Below are positions 20,729 through 33,719 of a stretch of 64,000 nucleotides of DNA, piece by piece. The number at the start of each line of letters is the position of its first letter. Positions within the stretch are counted from its first letter, which is position 1. The stretch is taken from NCBI GenBank assembly GCA_025738555.1, contig JAOVFP010000018.1, forward strand, positions 1,860,001-1,924,000, read 5' to 3'. Below the pieces are notes generated by a model. It was not told the origin of the DNA, ran no database searches, and was given only the letters and a program-made list of their open reading frames with translations. This DNA is from Cyathus striatus (Eukaryota > Basidiomycota > Agaricomycetes > Agaricales > Nidulariaceae). Made by a program: the position numbers and the translations under genes.

Positions 20729-23586
20729 CATCAGGAAAATCCCCATCAGCTAAATTAGTGAAATTCGTAATACTAAGATCTACCCATGCCCAAATGTTAC
20801 TAATATCAAGTAATTTGAACTTAATTGTGCTTATATGGTCTAATATAAACATGATAAGTGTTGATAAGTATTACAGGAATTTTCCATAATGAAAATTAGG
20901 ACTTTGAGCAAGTTTTAGCATAAAATACTAACTAAAGTGTGAGATAAATTTATGATAATCCTGTAAGAGAGAATGTCATTTTAAACACTGCATCAAGTTT
21001 ATTTCCAGTTTGAATTATGAAAAGTCATGTATGTGCTACATACATTACATTGACTAATGAAAATACATATATAATACTATCCAGTATAAATTATAGTACA
21101 AACTACTGTCATGACAGGGGATACACAATACAGCCTATATCAATGTCATTAGATAATAAATGATCTTTATCCCTGAGTCATAGTGTTACTTACTTGTGGT
21201 TAATGGTGACAACTAATCTGTAAGTAAATTTGAAGTGAATGATGAAACACAATATAAAAGTGAAATTACTTACAAGTTACATACTAACACGAAACTGAGG
21301 AGAAGATGTGTCTGGGGGTTTAAGTTAACTTCAAATAGCAAGTTAATGGCAAGCAAGAAAGTTACCAAGTTAGTGCATGACCAATTCTCCTTATTTGTCA
21401 TTGATTGTGCATCACATGCATGTTCAACTTGACATGTATATGAGTAATGTATGATTTCAACCTCATTCTGCCCCTCCTTCCTTCCCTTTCCCTCTCACCG
21501 CATCCCTCATTTGTTCCACATTTGTTTACAAAGACCTTGGCCTTCTACCACAAATACTCTGGCATGTGTACCTTGGGCACCTCTGCTCCATTTCTACTCC
21601 ATGTCGACCTCAACTCTGCAGAACAAGCTCTGCAGAACAAGCTCTGCACTGCCCAACCCCCAGGCTCTCAGACTATCCTCTGGTATTTCTACACAGCCCA
21701 TACCACCATTGCTCGCCATTTGTCTTCAGCCTCACCTGGTCCACCAGCTCTCTCTGGTCTCTGAAGGGCATCGCTCCTCTTTGTCATAACTCTTTGTCTT
21801 AGCGCCTCTTAATTTAATTGTTTGCCTACTTTGCTTACTGCTTCTACATTGCCCCTCTGCTCTATCTTATTTATGTCATTATGGCTACCTTGCTCCACAA
21901 TGTCCTATCTATCCCACTCTGCTGCTAGACACATCACTAAGAGGTTAGAGATGTTTACACCTAAAACAATGTAACAGGGTGGTGAGTTTGGAGGGAATTT
22001 TGCAGAAGATTGGTATTAAGGATGCTTCCGGGCAAAAGGGGGTAGAAGGGGGATGTATAGGAAGGTGGAGGACTGTCTAAGTAGTGAGTAGGTAACATCT
22101 CTGGCTATGTATGATGTAACACATGATACTCTAGGAGTTTGTGGCTCTTCTTACTAGACTCAAATCAAATCACTTAATCAATAATCTTGGAAAGGTCACT
22201 TTAATTCACTACACTACATCAAGGTACTTTATAACGGAAGCTGTGTGGGGGATAGCTTCCTTCTACATGGTAAAACTCATCTACTTTATATACTGCTGGA
22301 AATATGGTGGCTGATGGTACTGCATAGCTGCTAGATAGGTACATTTGGGGTACTAGGGAGGGTAAACTATGTCACTGACAGGGGGAAGCCATTCACTCAT
22401 GGAGCATGCTGGATAGGGGGTTGCACATCTGTCATAGGAGGTTGCACAATAGGGGATATGGTGCCGTGTGCATTCCTTCGGTTGGGACGGGATTGGCTAT
22501 ATGCGAATGTGCTAAGAATAGCGCAAAGATCTTATCAGGGTTCAGGGCTTATTACTTTTAATTAAACATGCATCGCTTCACCAATTACTCCGAGAGAAGT
22601 CAATCAGTTGGCTCAGGGTTCTGGGGGTTACTGAGGTGTCTAGTGAGGCGCTTTGTCATCGCTTGCTTCTCTTGGGTAATGATTGTGTTCAATCACATGA
22701 CCTTTGCGCATTGCTAGATGCGTTCTGGCTGTTATCCATTTAGTTGCTGAGTTTGGCACTGCTGCTTTACTGTCCCTTCTGTGCATAGTACTACCTTAGG
22801 CTTTGTCATATTCATACCCTTGGTAAGTGTACTTCTTAGCACTTTTAACTGGCAGCTCGGGTCTCACTCCAATTCTGTAACTAACCCATGTTTGTTACCA
22901 TTTGGTGAGTACTAATTACATGTATAGAAAAGCTAAAATCCACAACTATAGGTAGTGCATGCCTGTCAGGCATCTCATCACACAAACCTCTGGGGCTGAG
23001 TAACTACTTGTTGTATGGCTGGCTTTGTGTTGTTACCTGCTGGATTCTTGTTCATGTTAATGGAATCTTTGTGTGTCTGGTATGTCTTTGGTTGTCTTAC
23101 TTCTTATCTATGTGCTTATCATGTACATTAGCATTATAATTTATGTGAACATGCTTATACTGTAACCAACATTCCTGTACTCGCTCTTTACTGTCTTCTC
23201 TGGCTGCTGCTCCTGTGCATGTGTTATGTTGTCAGTTTATTGTTATAATGAGATTATGTTATGTAGATATTACATTAGTAATGTATGGCAATCTATGTGC
23301 TACAATAAATTTCTTATTTTGCTTGAAAAGATCCTTGCCCCTACTTCTATTGAGAAAATTCTACTACATTGTGGCAACATAAGTGACTAAATTTAACAAA
23401 GTTATATCTATTATCTGCCTATACAAGCTTATTCATACAAATATCTCCTTATTTATTTGCAATAAGGGGGGGACCTTACTATTTTACCTTATAGTCCTTA
23501 TAGTCCTTATTTTGACTATTTTCCACTTAACTCAGACTTATATTCGAAAATTTTCACTAATTTAGCTGTTGGGGTTTTTCCTGATG
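20729..23586. mobile_element. inverted-repeat element of unknown family, 2,858 bp
   Basis: The left end CATCAGGAAAATCCCCATC and the right end (inverse of CATCAGGAAAAACCCCAAC) form an imperfect inverted repeat of about 40 bp that includes GCTAAATTAGTGAAA. Removing it restores collinearity between elements 1 and 2 at ACATATC/CTTACC, with TC as a possible 2-bp duplication. The interior is AT-rich and CpG-poor; short frames at 21,235-21,432 and 21,447-21,802 look fortuitous. No transposase recognised. Confidence 0.7.
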
Positions 23587-24574
23587 TCCTTACCCTCACT
23601 CACTATCACCACCTCAAAAGCTTGTCCACTCATATGACCCCTCAGAAATACCAAGCAGCCTTAATACATCAAACTTGATGATCTTTGCATCTCCAACTGC
23701 ACAGTTGGGTGCTCTCACAGCTGAGGGGCACACCTCGAGTTGGGGACATGGCAATGAACCTATAGAGTTCACTGATGTGTCCAGTCTCATATCTACTGAC
23801 CATATGCAGCTCAGCGATCATGATATAAATGTCAATGTGGGAGGAGTGGAGACAAAGCAGTAGCATGGCTAGCAATTTACCATGCATGTCATCCAAGCTT
23901 GCCATGAGTCCCATTGTCCTGTCCACAGAGCCCATGAATGCCAGCAATTATGATGATGATAATGAGTTCAAGGATGCAGGGGAGGAGTTCTCTGGATGGA
24001 TTGGTTGGTGTAAGGGGGTGGGGGGTGGTGTTCCTGGTGTGTTGCTTATTTCTATCATTGGGAGGAGGGGAGGGGTAGGTCTGTGATGAGACAATGCAGT
24101 ACATTGGCAAAGGCTCATGGACACCTCGCTCCATGTGCCTGAGGTACTTCTTCCCCATGTTTCACAACTGGGTCAGAGGGAAGGGAGTGGATGACACTTG
24201 TGGCTCCATACTGCATATGCGCACATGGCTAAAGAGTGTTGAATTGGTTTTCAGTAGCCAACTAAGCATGCATAAGCATAAATCCTATTGACTAATAAGT
24301 ACTTTGCACAGAAGAAAATAGAGATAAGGGAGTACTCAGTGCTTCAGCAATCACAGACTGTACTGAAACCCGGACCCTGCTACTGACTTTTGTCTTAGCA
24401 ACATTCCAATGTTGTCTTATGTTACACCTCTCTGAATCTTGATCATGCTGGGGGGAGCTATGGTGTTAACAGGACATCACTGGATGAGGTTATCGATTGG
24501 TGATACATTGTGCAAGAAATTACACAAGAGAGCTGAAGCTAGCTTTGCAGCAAAACTGGAGAGGATGGAGTAAG

Positions 24575-27500
24575 CAGTGGTGTCATGACCCATGGTCAGA
24601 CTGAGATTTACAAATTGGTCAAACAAGTTTGTAAATTTGACCAAATATAAGTCAGATTGGTCAAGTATGGTTGAGATTAGTATTATGTACAACAGATTAG
24701 ATACATTCCATGAGAATTGCACATTGCCACCACATCACTGTACCCTCATCAGCACCATTCAACATTCATCTTTGCTATCACCATTGTCACTGTCCCCAAC
24801 CATCATGTTTAATGTTGCCTCTTTGTGTGCCTCTACCTTGGCATTAGTGATCCTTACCCCCCCTTTCCAGTAGTAATCTAGAATCTCACAATCACTGCCT
24901 GAACCTGGATAATGAAACAAGTCTTTTAATGGAATGCAAGTCTTTTGAGAATGAGAGGGCCTCATGCGAGTCAAGGAAGAAGATGCTATAAGGGCTATTA
25001 AATGGGGAACAGATTGTGATTCACTCTGTGAGGCTGGGAGGGTGAAGTTCAATGCTGAAGGTTCAGTGCCTGGTAAGCACTCTGTCTCTTCCACCTCATA
25101 TGCTTCAGCATCTCTGATTAGTTGGTCAGATAGATTTGTAAATGTTATAGTGTTTTCTTCTAATACACTAGACATTCTTTGTGAAAACTCTTCACTCCTT
25201 GAGGCATTGGATGTATCATCGAGCTCTCCAAACTTCCACTTCTTTGGATTCAATGTTATACCTGCTTTATCTTGCTCATGCTTGATGTTGGAGCATACCA
25301 GTACAGCTTGTTTTACACTTTCAACTTTTAGATTATTTTGATGCTTTGAATGTACCCAATCCATCTCACTGAAAGACACTTGCAACCTGCAGAATTTGCT
25401 ACTACACTGAAAACCCAAATGGTGCATAAGGCAAGTAAATTGTGTCTGGATGTTTCATGAGTATCAATTCCTTTCCAGACATTGACTAAGTCAACTTCAC
25501 GGTTCTGAGGGTACATGTAGGTTATTATATTATTTTGGCCCTGGTGTGGTGCGCTGAAGAACTCACCTCTTTATCTGCCATTTCTTTCAGCTCATCTAAA
25601 TGCATCCATTGTGGATGATACTCTTCTTCAGAGTTGAGATAGTCCATGAAGGCACTGTAGAACTCAGTGCCTATGGGAGCCTCATCTGGAAAGATATGAT
25701 GACAAACCGTTTTCACAATATTGAATAGACTAACTTGTGTTAAATCTCATGGTTCATGCACAAAGCAGTTATCATGAAGGTATGGGTTTAAGACTATGGC
25801 CACAATAAAAACATTCTGATCAGCTTTAGCCCATCTCTTCTCAAGACTCGCATGGATCCCATCATGTATTGCACCATCGATTTGTGGATTGGAATAGATA
25901 TGGAATAGATTTGAAATTGTAAGCAGGACATGATATGGATGTGCACCTGGAGCTTGCAATATATTTGATGCAATGGCGAAGGGCTCAAGAAGCTCCTTTA
26001 CTCTAATCAAATTTAAGGCAAGTTATCAATTATATTTATATTTATTCATGAAGCATTATATGCTAGCATGTACAATTCCACTTCTTCCAAGAAGCAATGG
26101 TCTTCAACAATTGATTGAATTTATAAAGCCTTTACTTTGGCTTTGGCTTTCACTCCAGCACAGGATATAAGAATTGATCTATGTTTTATCCAGCAAGATT
26201 TTACTGCATCTCTAATTTCAAGTAGATGGCGCAGAGAGCAGTAATGTGCAGTCCAACATGTAATTACTGGAAGTACAAGGGTGAGAACTTTCCCATCTCC
26301 CGTTGTGGACTGTTCTAAGTTCAGCTTTCCTAATGTGATGCTATGTGAGTTAAACCATTTTATTAACTTGATTGCCTTTGGAATGCATGTGACTGCAGGA
26401 ATTTTTAGTCGCAGAAAATCTCCTACAGTTAAGTATATCTGATGTGCCCAACAAAGGGTCACAATCAACTGTGGTTTTGCATCTTGAAGCAAACAGCACA
26501 TTTTTCTCAAATCACTGCCATCGTCTGAGCACCAAGCAATTATTGAGACACCAATTACTGCTTCAGCATAGTTCATATCATCAAGTACAATTTTAAGTAG
26601 CTCATCTCCAGTTTTTGGGCAAGACAACACATCATGAGTTTGTAAAAGGTGTGCCTGTGATATTATTTTGTTAAGCTCACCAATTCTGGAATGAATTATA
26701 TGTAGTAATTGGTTACCTGTGTACCAACAGCTATCATTGAGGCAATAATGAAGTGTTTAGCAATATCCTTCCATCCATCACATTGGCCTGTTGTGAGTTT
26801 TCCGGCAAGTTGGGTTTTCGCTTTTTTCTCAACATTATCTGCTAACTTTGTAAGAATGGGACCTGCAAGTGTTCTTTGATCTGGAACTGTAGCACTTGGA
26901 ACCCATTTTCCAAAGAAGGCATGCACAACATTGTTGTTTGCATAGTTCCAGGGTGTTCCTGTCTGTCAAGACCAGTATTTCTATGTGAGGTCATGAGTGC
27001 GAGATAGGGAATGCAGGACAGGAAGGACCATCAGCTTCAGCTTGTGTGCTGCACCCCTTGTTGTTCTCGTGGTCCAAGTATTTGGGAGTGCGGAAGTGGG
27101 AGATGAGTGTGGAAGTGAGAGGGCAGAGGTACAGGGTGAATGCGGAAGTGTAAGGTGAGAGAGGGACAAGAGTGTGGAGTGCAGAGTGCAGAATTGTTAC
27201 TGGGAAGCAACGATTAAGCTGGAGATGAGTATATCTTAAAGACAAGTGGGGAAGACCATAACTTAGTCGATATTTGAACTGAGTAGTAATAGTACAAGAT
27301 GTACTACTTAAATACTATACAACTTCACCGATGACTGGTGAATGAATGGGATACTAGTATACTAGTTGATAATGATAATAAGATGATGGTGGAAGGTGGA
27401 GTAATAAGTGAATATAATATGTACCAAGTATGAACTAAGGATTGGGATGAATGCTGAGAGTAAGTATACCTGGGGTATGATGGAGAAAGCATAATGGAGA

Positions 27501-28607
27501 ACAGATAATGAACTGGATGAGTAAGGTGACATAAGCTCGGAGACTTTCAGTTAGAAGAGCGGAAGAGGAAAGTGAAAGGACTAGATCTATACAAGTCAGA
27601 AAGTGTGGAGAGTGCGGAAAGTGTGGAGTAGAAGTGCAGAAATAAGGTAGGAAGATATGGTTATGACACTGTCACTATAAGCATCATGCAGAAATCTTCA
27701 TTGAACTCTTGTTGTGTTGTAGGATCCCATTTATTACCTGCCTTGCAACACTTTTTGGGGTGGGAAACATAGAATGGAATAGATGAAGGCATTGATTCAT
27801 CAGTATCCATGTGTGGTGTAATATCACTGAGAAGAGCAGTGGGTGTCAGGCCTGAGGTGCTCGACATTGGAGGGATATTCTCTTTATTATTTCCAGAGTC
27901 CCAGTGCTGATCTGACAATGCTTCAAAAGCATGTTCACACAGACTTACTTCAACATTATCACAGCTTTGGAGGTGTGGAAGCATGTGTTGCTTTGGCCTT
28001 CCAATGTAACAATGAATACATTTATGAGCTGTCAAGGGGTAAATGATCAATCAAATGGATGCAAAAATAATGGCAGTCAAAATGACATACCTTCCTCAAT
28101 GAGCTCTTTCTCATCATGAGGTGCTCTAATCCCCAATCCTTCAGCTAATACATCTGCTTTGCAAAGTTCTGAGACTTTTCTTGCCAAGCAACCTTTGCAC
28201 CATGCATTCTTTGCACCAGACTTTAGTTTGTTGTCAGTGTCGAAGTAAGTCCAAGCCCAGCTGTTTTTGCTAGACATACAAGACAATGAAGGTGTGGGGG
28301 ACTCAGGGGGAAACAATCTTACAATATTGCATGTGTTGTGAGAAATAATATGATAGAAAAATTTACATTCCTCAGTCTCCACTCTGGCACTCTGGAGTAG
28401 TGTCTAAGTAAATCATACAAGTGTCCCTATGCTTTGACAATTGAGATTTCAGTTAATTACCATATCTTATCTAACCCGATTAGGTTACTAAGATATCTAT
28501 GACCAATCTTGACCTTTGATGACTTGGTCATTGACCTAGGTCCAATTTGATGGTCACAAATGACCTGACCAAATTGAATGATGGTCAGCTTGACCACAAC
28601 ATCACTG
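24575..28607 (-). mobile_element. hAT-superfamily DNA transposon, 4,033 bp
   Basis: The terminal repeats begin CAGTGGTGTCATG (left) and, read inward, CAGTGATGTTGTG (right). An exact 8-bp duplication, GGAGTAAG, flanks it (24,567-24,574 and 28,608-28,615). Element 1 carries the uninterrupted site near 19,180. CAGTG ends and 8-bp duplications are hallmarks of hAT. It carries a transposase gene on the minus strand and a stretch at about 26,950-27,660 that may be a long intron or a further insertion. Confidence 0.9.
24759..28382 (-). pseudogene. hAT transposase with BED-type zinc finger, damaged
   Basis: Catalyses cut-and-paste transposition (RNase H-like fold). Read from 28,382 downward. The N-terminal exon has a BED-finger-like WAWTYFDTD and AWCKGC, continued across an intron (ccccttgacag acceptor near 28,030) by HKCIHCYIGRPKQH. 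The next recognisable block, 26,926-26,700, has VPDQRTLAGPIL and GQCDGWKDIAKH, typical of fungal hAT proteins. Then 26,630-26,121 has WCSDDGSDLRKMCCLL and WAHQIYLTVGDF. The C-terminal hAT dimerisation region follows: NSAGCKCL, then FSEMDWVHSKHQNNLK, then LFHYPGSGSDCEILDYYW. The join between NSAGC and FSEMDW needs a frameshift near 25,380, and several intron boundaries are doubtful. Probably inactive, but not long dead. Confidence 0.8.
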
Positions 28608-29356
28608 GGAGTAAGGATGGAGTTTGACAGCAACTTACTGAAACATGGAATGTGTGACAGTCACATTGTTGCTGATGTAACTTAATCATGTGAAATAAGT
28701 GTGGGATATCAACAATATAACATGTGAGCTTGTATACATGTTCATTGGCATTATTTGGCAATAGGCTCTGCATGCCAACACCTGCATGTTTCATTTGTCT
28801 GAACCTCATTAACTCATCAACTTCTTGTCTCTTCTCATTCACTTTCATTATGCTATGTGACGTTCCAGGTGATGCATCACCTGACCTCAAAGAATGAACC
28901 CAGCACATGAAGATGAATCTTGGTAGGATGAAGAAGCTCAAGAGGTCTGGATAGGAACTTGCACATAAGGTGGGTAGAACACAATGAGGGAAGTGATGTG
29001 TTGACAAGCTACATCCCAATTTGTGAGCAACTCCTCGCTCTCTGCACATGAACCCTCCAATCTCAATACAAACCCAGACCTTTCTACCCTCCCTCCTCTC
29101 CTGGCCAGTATCCATTACTCTCAGTATTACAGTCAACCACAATATCACCTGCTTTGTCTACACTGCCCATCATTTCAAAGTCTGAGGATTTGATTACACT
29201 GTGGGAAGGCATGGGAGTGGGACCTCGTTTTGGACTGATTCCCATTCTACAGAGGGTTATTGGCTACTGCGAGATGCATGGGATCGCAACCAGTCCTGGG
29301 GGGTGGGCCTCTGCTTGTGCCATATCTGGCAATGAGTGCCCAAGGTCTTAATTGTC

Positions 29357-30180
29357 CTCAATTGGAGTATTATCAGGTAGTGATAATATCAAGGCATTCA
29401 ACTTCTGTATGAGACACGTCTAAATGTTCTGCAATGGACACAAAATATCTATTTTAAGAAATCATAACAACCCATCAAAACATACCCCAATTTGGGTCGA
29501 CCCCAGCACTCTATGCCATCCCATTATATTTCTATGGCATCCGATTTAATTCTAAAATCAATCCTTGGTATATTTAATCTTGTATGTTGTATCCTGATGT
29601 GCTAGCAAATGTGCAATATATCTGCACTGTTCCCAGAAACATTCCCATGCACAGACAGTGCTAGTAAACATCTCAATTGGAATACTATCACATAGTGGTA
29701 ATATCATGGCATTCAACATCTGTATAAGACACATCTAAATGTTGTGGAATGGACACAACATTGCATGTATCTATTTTAAGAAATCATAATTCATACCCCA
29801 ATTTGGGTCGACCCCAGCACTCTATGCCATCCCATTATATTTCTATGACATTTGATTTAATTCTAAAATCAATCCTTGGTATATCTAATCGTATATGTAC
29901 CATTCTAAAGCACTAGCAAATGTACAATATATCTTCTCTGTGTCCAGAAAAAATCCCATGTGCAGGCAGTGCTAGTAAACATCTCAATTGGAATATTATC
30001 AGGTAGTGATAATATCACAGCATTCAATATCTGTATGAGACAAGTCTAAATGATGTGGAATGGATACAACATTGTGTGTATCTATTTTAAGAAAACCCAA
30101 CAACCCATCAAAACATACCCTATTTGGGTAGTTCCCATCACTCTATGCCATCTCGTTTAATATCCATGACATTTGTTCAC
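29357..30180 (+). repeat. tandem repeat of about 312 bp, two full units and one partial
   Basis: Units start near 29,357, 29,671 and 29,982 with CTCAATTGGAATACTATCA-like sequence, and each contains TTTGGGTCGACCCCAGCAC or a decayed version, followed by CTCTATGCCAT. Units end in CAGACAGTGCTAGTAAACAT. The third unit breaks off near 30,180. Non-coding. Confidence 0.75.
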
Positions 30181-31740
30181 AATTATATTAGGTCATGATA
30201 GTTTCATGAGATCAGCCACCTTTGAGTGTGTACACTCATTATCAGGCCTTATGTCCACTTATTTAGTCTTAATTCTCACCATTGTCACATGCTATGCAGA
30301 CTTCAATGATTTTGAGCAAATGTCTTTTCACAGACTTACTGACCAGCATAGATGTCTGTGAGCACTTGGCTGCATTGTTGTCTGAATTAGATGATTTCAT
30401 CATGTCACTATTGCTCTTATATTACATCATATGTTCTTTGGCTGTATATACTATCTACATTACTGTTTAGGTGCATAATCAATTGATATGATATACATTT
30501 TCGGGTTATATCCCTTAATTTTCGCTTTCCCCTGATTTGTTTTCATTTCACAAAAAACTTAACAAGAAGTTCCTGTTTACACTTCAAATTACCATTCATG
30601 TTTTGGTGATTTGTTACTGTTGATTTCAAAGCAAAAGGGATTTCACTATATGCGTTTTCGCTTCCCATGATCCTTTCTATGATTTTCAAATGTGAACCGG
30701 TGGCATAGCTACAGCTGTGATTAACATATTTCTATGTTACGTTAATGACGTGTAAAACGCTACATGTTTTGGCCATTCTGTAATGTTGATATCAACATGA
30801 ACTCGATTTTCACTAAGTAAGTATTTGCTTCCCACAATCATTTCTCAGATACTTGAACATTAGCTGGGGGCCACAGTTGCAGCTAAGAATTGTTCCTATT
30901 GCAGTTACGAGTTCAATGTTTGCAACAATCTGTCTTTTAGCTCTTATATTTCACCTATATCAAAACATATGTATGCAAACTTGACTTTATCCTTAACCAC
31001 CACCACCACTATCCAGTAAGTCATTTTTAGTCCCTTTCCTTTGCTTTTTTCACTGTTTTTAGGATGCTTTACATCTCAAAGGCAATCTCTCAGCGCTTTA
31101 AAGGAGATGCATGCTCTTATATTAAAGGGACCTTACACTCCATACTCAACATGGAGAAAAAGTCCATTTCCCCAGACACAAAGGACTGGGTGATCATGTA
31201 CGTTCTTTTTCTTTTTTTCTTGTCATATTCTCAATTAATGAAACGGTAGAACAGGCATGCACTGCAGCAGGAATCAGAGTGAGGCTGAACACATCACCAT
31301 GCATGGTTTGGACAGCAGCAGCGCAGGAGTTGAAACATTTCATATATATGGCCCCGGAAGTGGCACATTGTTCAAGACCAGAGGACAGAAGCTATACAAT
31401 GTAAAAAATGACTGTGATAAGCTTTAGATAGTATTCTCATACTTAACATATACCCTTTTCTTGATACCAAATATGTCATATGTTTTTTTGGCAATTTTAT
31501 GTTTCCTGCTGTTTCCTGCTGTAAGCCAAGCACTCAAAAAATGCATATGGTAACTTATATTCCCTATTTGGGTTGTCCTAAACATATGTAATGTTATCTC
31601 TCATATATTCACATGATACTGTACATATCTAAACTAACTATAATACATGACTATTGTACCTCGTTTACTCGAATATGGTACCCCTGATGACCAATGTGTG
31701 GTACCACTGTGGAACATCATTCCACATGGCCACTATCTGA
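30181..31740. other. AT-rich stretch with a possible exon pair
   Basis: Mostly anonymous. At 31,060-31,430 a segment opening after a TTTTTAG acceptor-like site (frame with FKGDACSYIKGTLHS) and, after a GTACGT donor-like site, a second frame (GPGSGTLFKTRGQKLYN) look protein-like, but the frames do not join cleanly. No family recognised. Confidence 0.25.
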
Positions 31741-32180
31741 GAAAAGTGGAGAGCTGGAGAATAAATAGGATAGCTAAATAATGATGATAAGAGCTGGATA
31801 ACAGTGAGGGGAGTTGTAGAACAAAGGAGATAGCTAGAGAATGATGATAAGTGCTCAAGAATGAAGAGTATAGCCAGAAAAACATACCAGAAGCTTGAAA
31901 TTGAAGAGGAGAGCACTGTAACAAAGTTGAGAGGTATAGAACAAAGAGGGTAGATATGAAACTATTCTGGTAGCTGTAGAATGATTTTGAGAGCTGTAAA
32001 ATGAGGGGGATAGTTAGAAACCCATTATGGGAGCTTGATATCGAAGAGGAGAGCTGGAGAATAATTCTGAGAGCTTTGGATTGAGGTGGAGAGCTCTATA
32101 ATGAAGAGGATGGCTGTAAAATCATGCTAGGAGCTCCAGAACAAAGATCAGAGCTTGAAAATAAGATAGAGAGCTAAAGA
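31741..32180 (+). repeat. minisatellite, GAGAGCTGGAGAATGA type
   Basis: A purine-rich irregular repeat of about 28-32 bp: GAGAGCTGTAAAATGAGG, GAGAGCTGGAGAATAATTC, GAGAGCTCTATAATGAAG and similar. About fifteen units. No open frame. Confidence 0.6.
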
Positions 32181-32559
32181 AAATACCTTTAGGAAGAGCA
32201 GTTCCAGACAACAACCTATTCAATTCTGTAACCAAGAAAACTCTTAGTGTATTGTATGAAGATTGTCTTGGGATGTGACAAGGAAGAAGGTTGTAAAGCA
32301 GTGATTTGAGATGAAGGAAAGACCAAATGGTATAATTGGAAGAGAAATGAATGATAGTGGATAGACAATGTAGGAGTGGGGATATTGATGAAGAATGTTA
32401 CAGGAAGATAATAGAGAAGAGTAGGAAAGAAAGGGAATTTATTAAATAGTCACCAGAGCAATTCAACTTTTTAAATAGAAATAGTGATTGGTGTCACACA
32501 GACAAGATGGCTCAAATGTGTAATACAAATGAGCATGTCACACTGGTCACAGCCTCACA

Positions 32560-32697
32560 GGGCAAAGGGCTTTAGGGTGTCAGCCAATCAAAATGCTTGA
32601 AAGTGAGATCCTGACCCTGATTTCTGAAATTTCCTTATAGGGGAATCCAAACTACCCTATAACCCAACTACCTTAAAAGGTAGTGGGAATCTACAAC
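32560..32697 (+). repeat. dispersed repeat ending in GGTAGTGGGAAT, copy 1
   Basis: Contains AGCCAATCA, GTGAGATCCTGACC, CCTTATAGGGGAATCCAAA and CCCTATAACCCAACTACC, and ends with the palindrome ACTACCTTAAAAGGTAGT then GGGAAT. Copy 3 at 59,440-59,549 has the same order and orientation; copy 2 at 34,012-34,165 is inverted. It looks like a transposon terminus. Confidence 0.6.
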
Positions 32698-33719
32698 AAT
32701 CTGGCCAAGTGGCTTACTAAGTATCTTATTGATGTGTTTATCACCTTACCACCATCTCGATTTCCTTCTACTGTAATCTACATTGTCATATGCTGGCCTC
32801 CTCCTTCATACTTGCATCTTGCACTCTATGTATATTTTTCATCACAATAACTTCAAAATGGTTGTGCTTATTTGTTCATTTGTGCACTTCCAAACAACCT
32901 GAGCATAACACATGGCCTGCACATACTCCACCGTTCTTGTCAGCTAAGTCGCGACTTCTACATTTCTTGCTTTCTTTCCCCCAACCATCCCTTCCCATCT
33001 GCTCTTCTCCATGTTCTGCCCCCTCCCCCTGCACCTTTCTCTTCCCCCCCAAATTTTGACTTCTGCCAATGGAGGGATGAATCTTCGACAGCTTTCAAGC
33101 ATGAAATCACCAATCATATATCTTGGTCTACAAGTGATCATTCTTGTCATGAAGCTAAACCAGTATCTCGTCAAATTTCGCATTATTGGTGATTGCTGAT
33201 AGGGTTCTAAGTTTGAAGCACATATATGCAGTTACATGTGTTTTTGGGTTGGTGAAATGAGTTTTCAGGCAAGTCTTCAAGCTATTCACCTGCCTGCAAT
33301 CATCCTAATCTTCTGAAGCCAATAGCCATCCTACTTCTATCCTCTTTATGTGGCAGAGGCTTGTATTTCAGACTGAGTGTATTATCTGCATGTTGTCCAT
33401 CTGGTAAGACATTATTTTCATTTATCTACTCTATGCTTATGTTCTTCTTTGTATTAGGACTGTGTTCCTGCTCTTTCGGAATACACTATAAGTATGGACT
33501 TCACTCCACTTGGGGTCTATAGGCAAGGAACTTTCTGATGTCTATTATTATTGAAATGCAGTAGACATGCTGCATGTGTATGCTATAAATGCAATTCAGC
33601 TATAAATATATTGGTGCATGTGTTTTGAATGTGCAACAATGTGAATACTCTGAGTCTAGCATGTGGTTAAATTCTATAATAATAGAAAGCAAACCATCGA
33701 TGTACCCCAACCCACAATC

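Larger units (their letters stand above)
20475..29356. mobile_element. TATGG-family element 2, host of nested insertions
   Basis: Starts CACATTTAATGTGCAGCGC directly against the right end of element 1, without the outermost about 16 bp. It is collinear with element 1 in three blocks: 20,475-20,728, 23,587-24,574 and 28,608-29,356. The gaps are two later insertions (20,729-23,586 and 24,575-28,607). The last about 545 bp of the family, including the right terminus, are missing and replaced by the tandem repeat at 29,357. Compared with element 1, many CG sites are TG or CA, so it is older or more methylated. Confidence 0.7.

Noticed and set aside
21447..21802. Overlapping Ser/Leu/Pro-rich frames in the CATCAGG element
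   Set aside because: C/T-rich sequence gives open frames in all three phases; none looks like a transposase.
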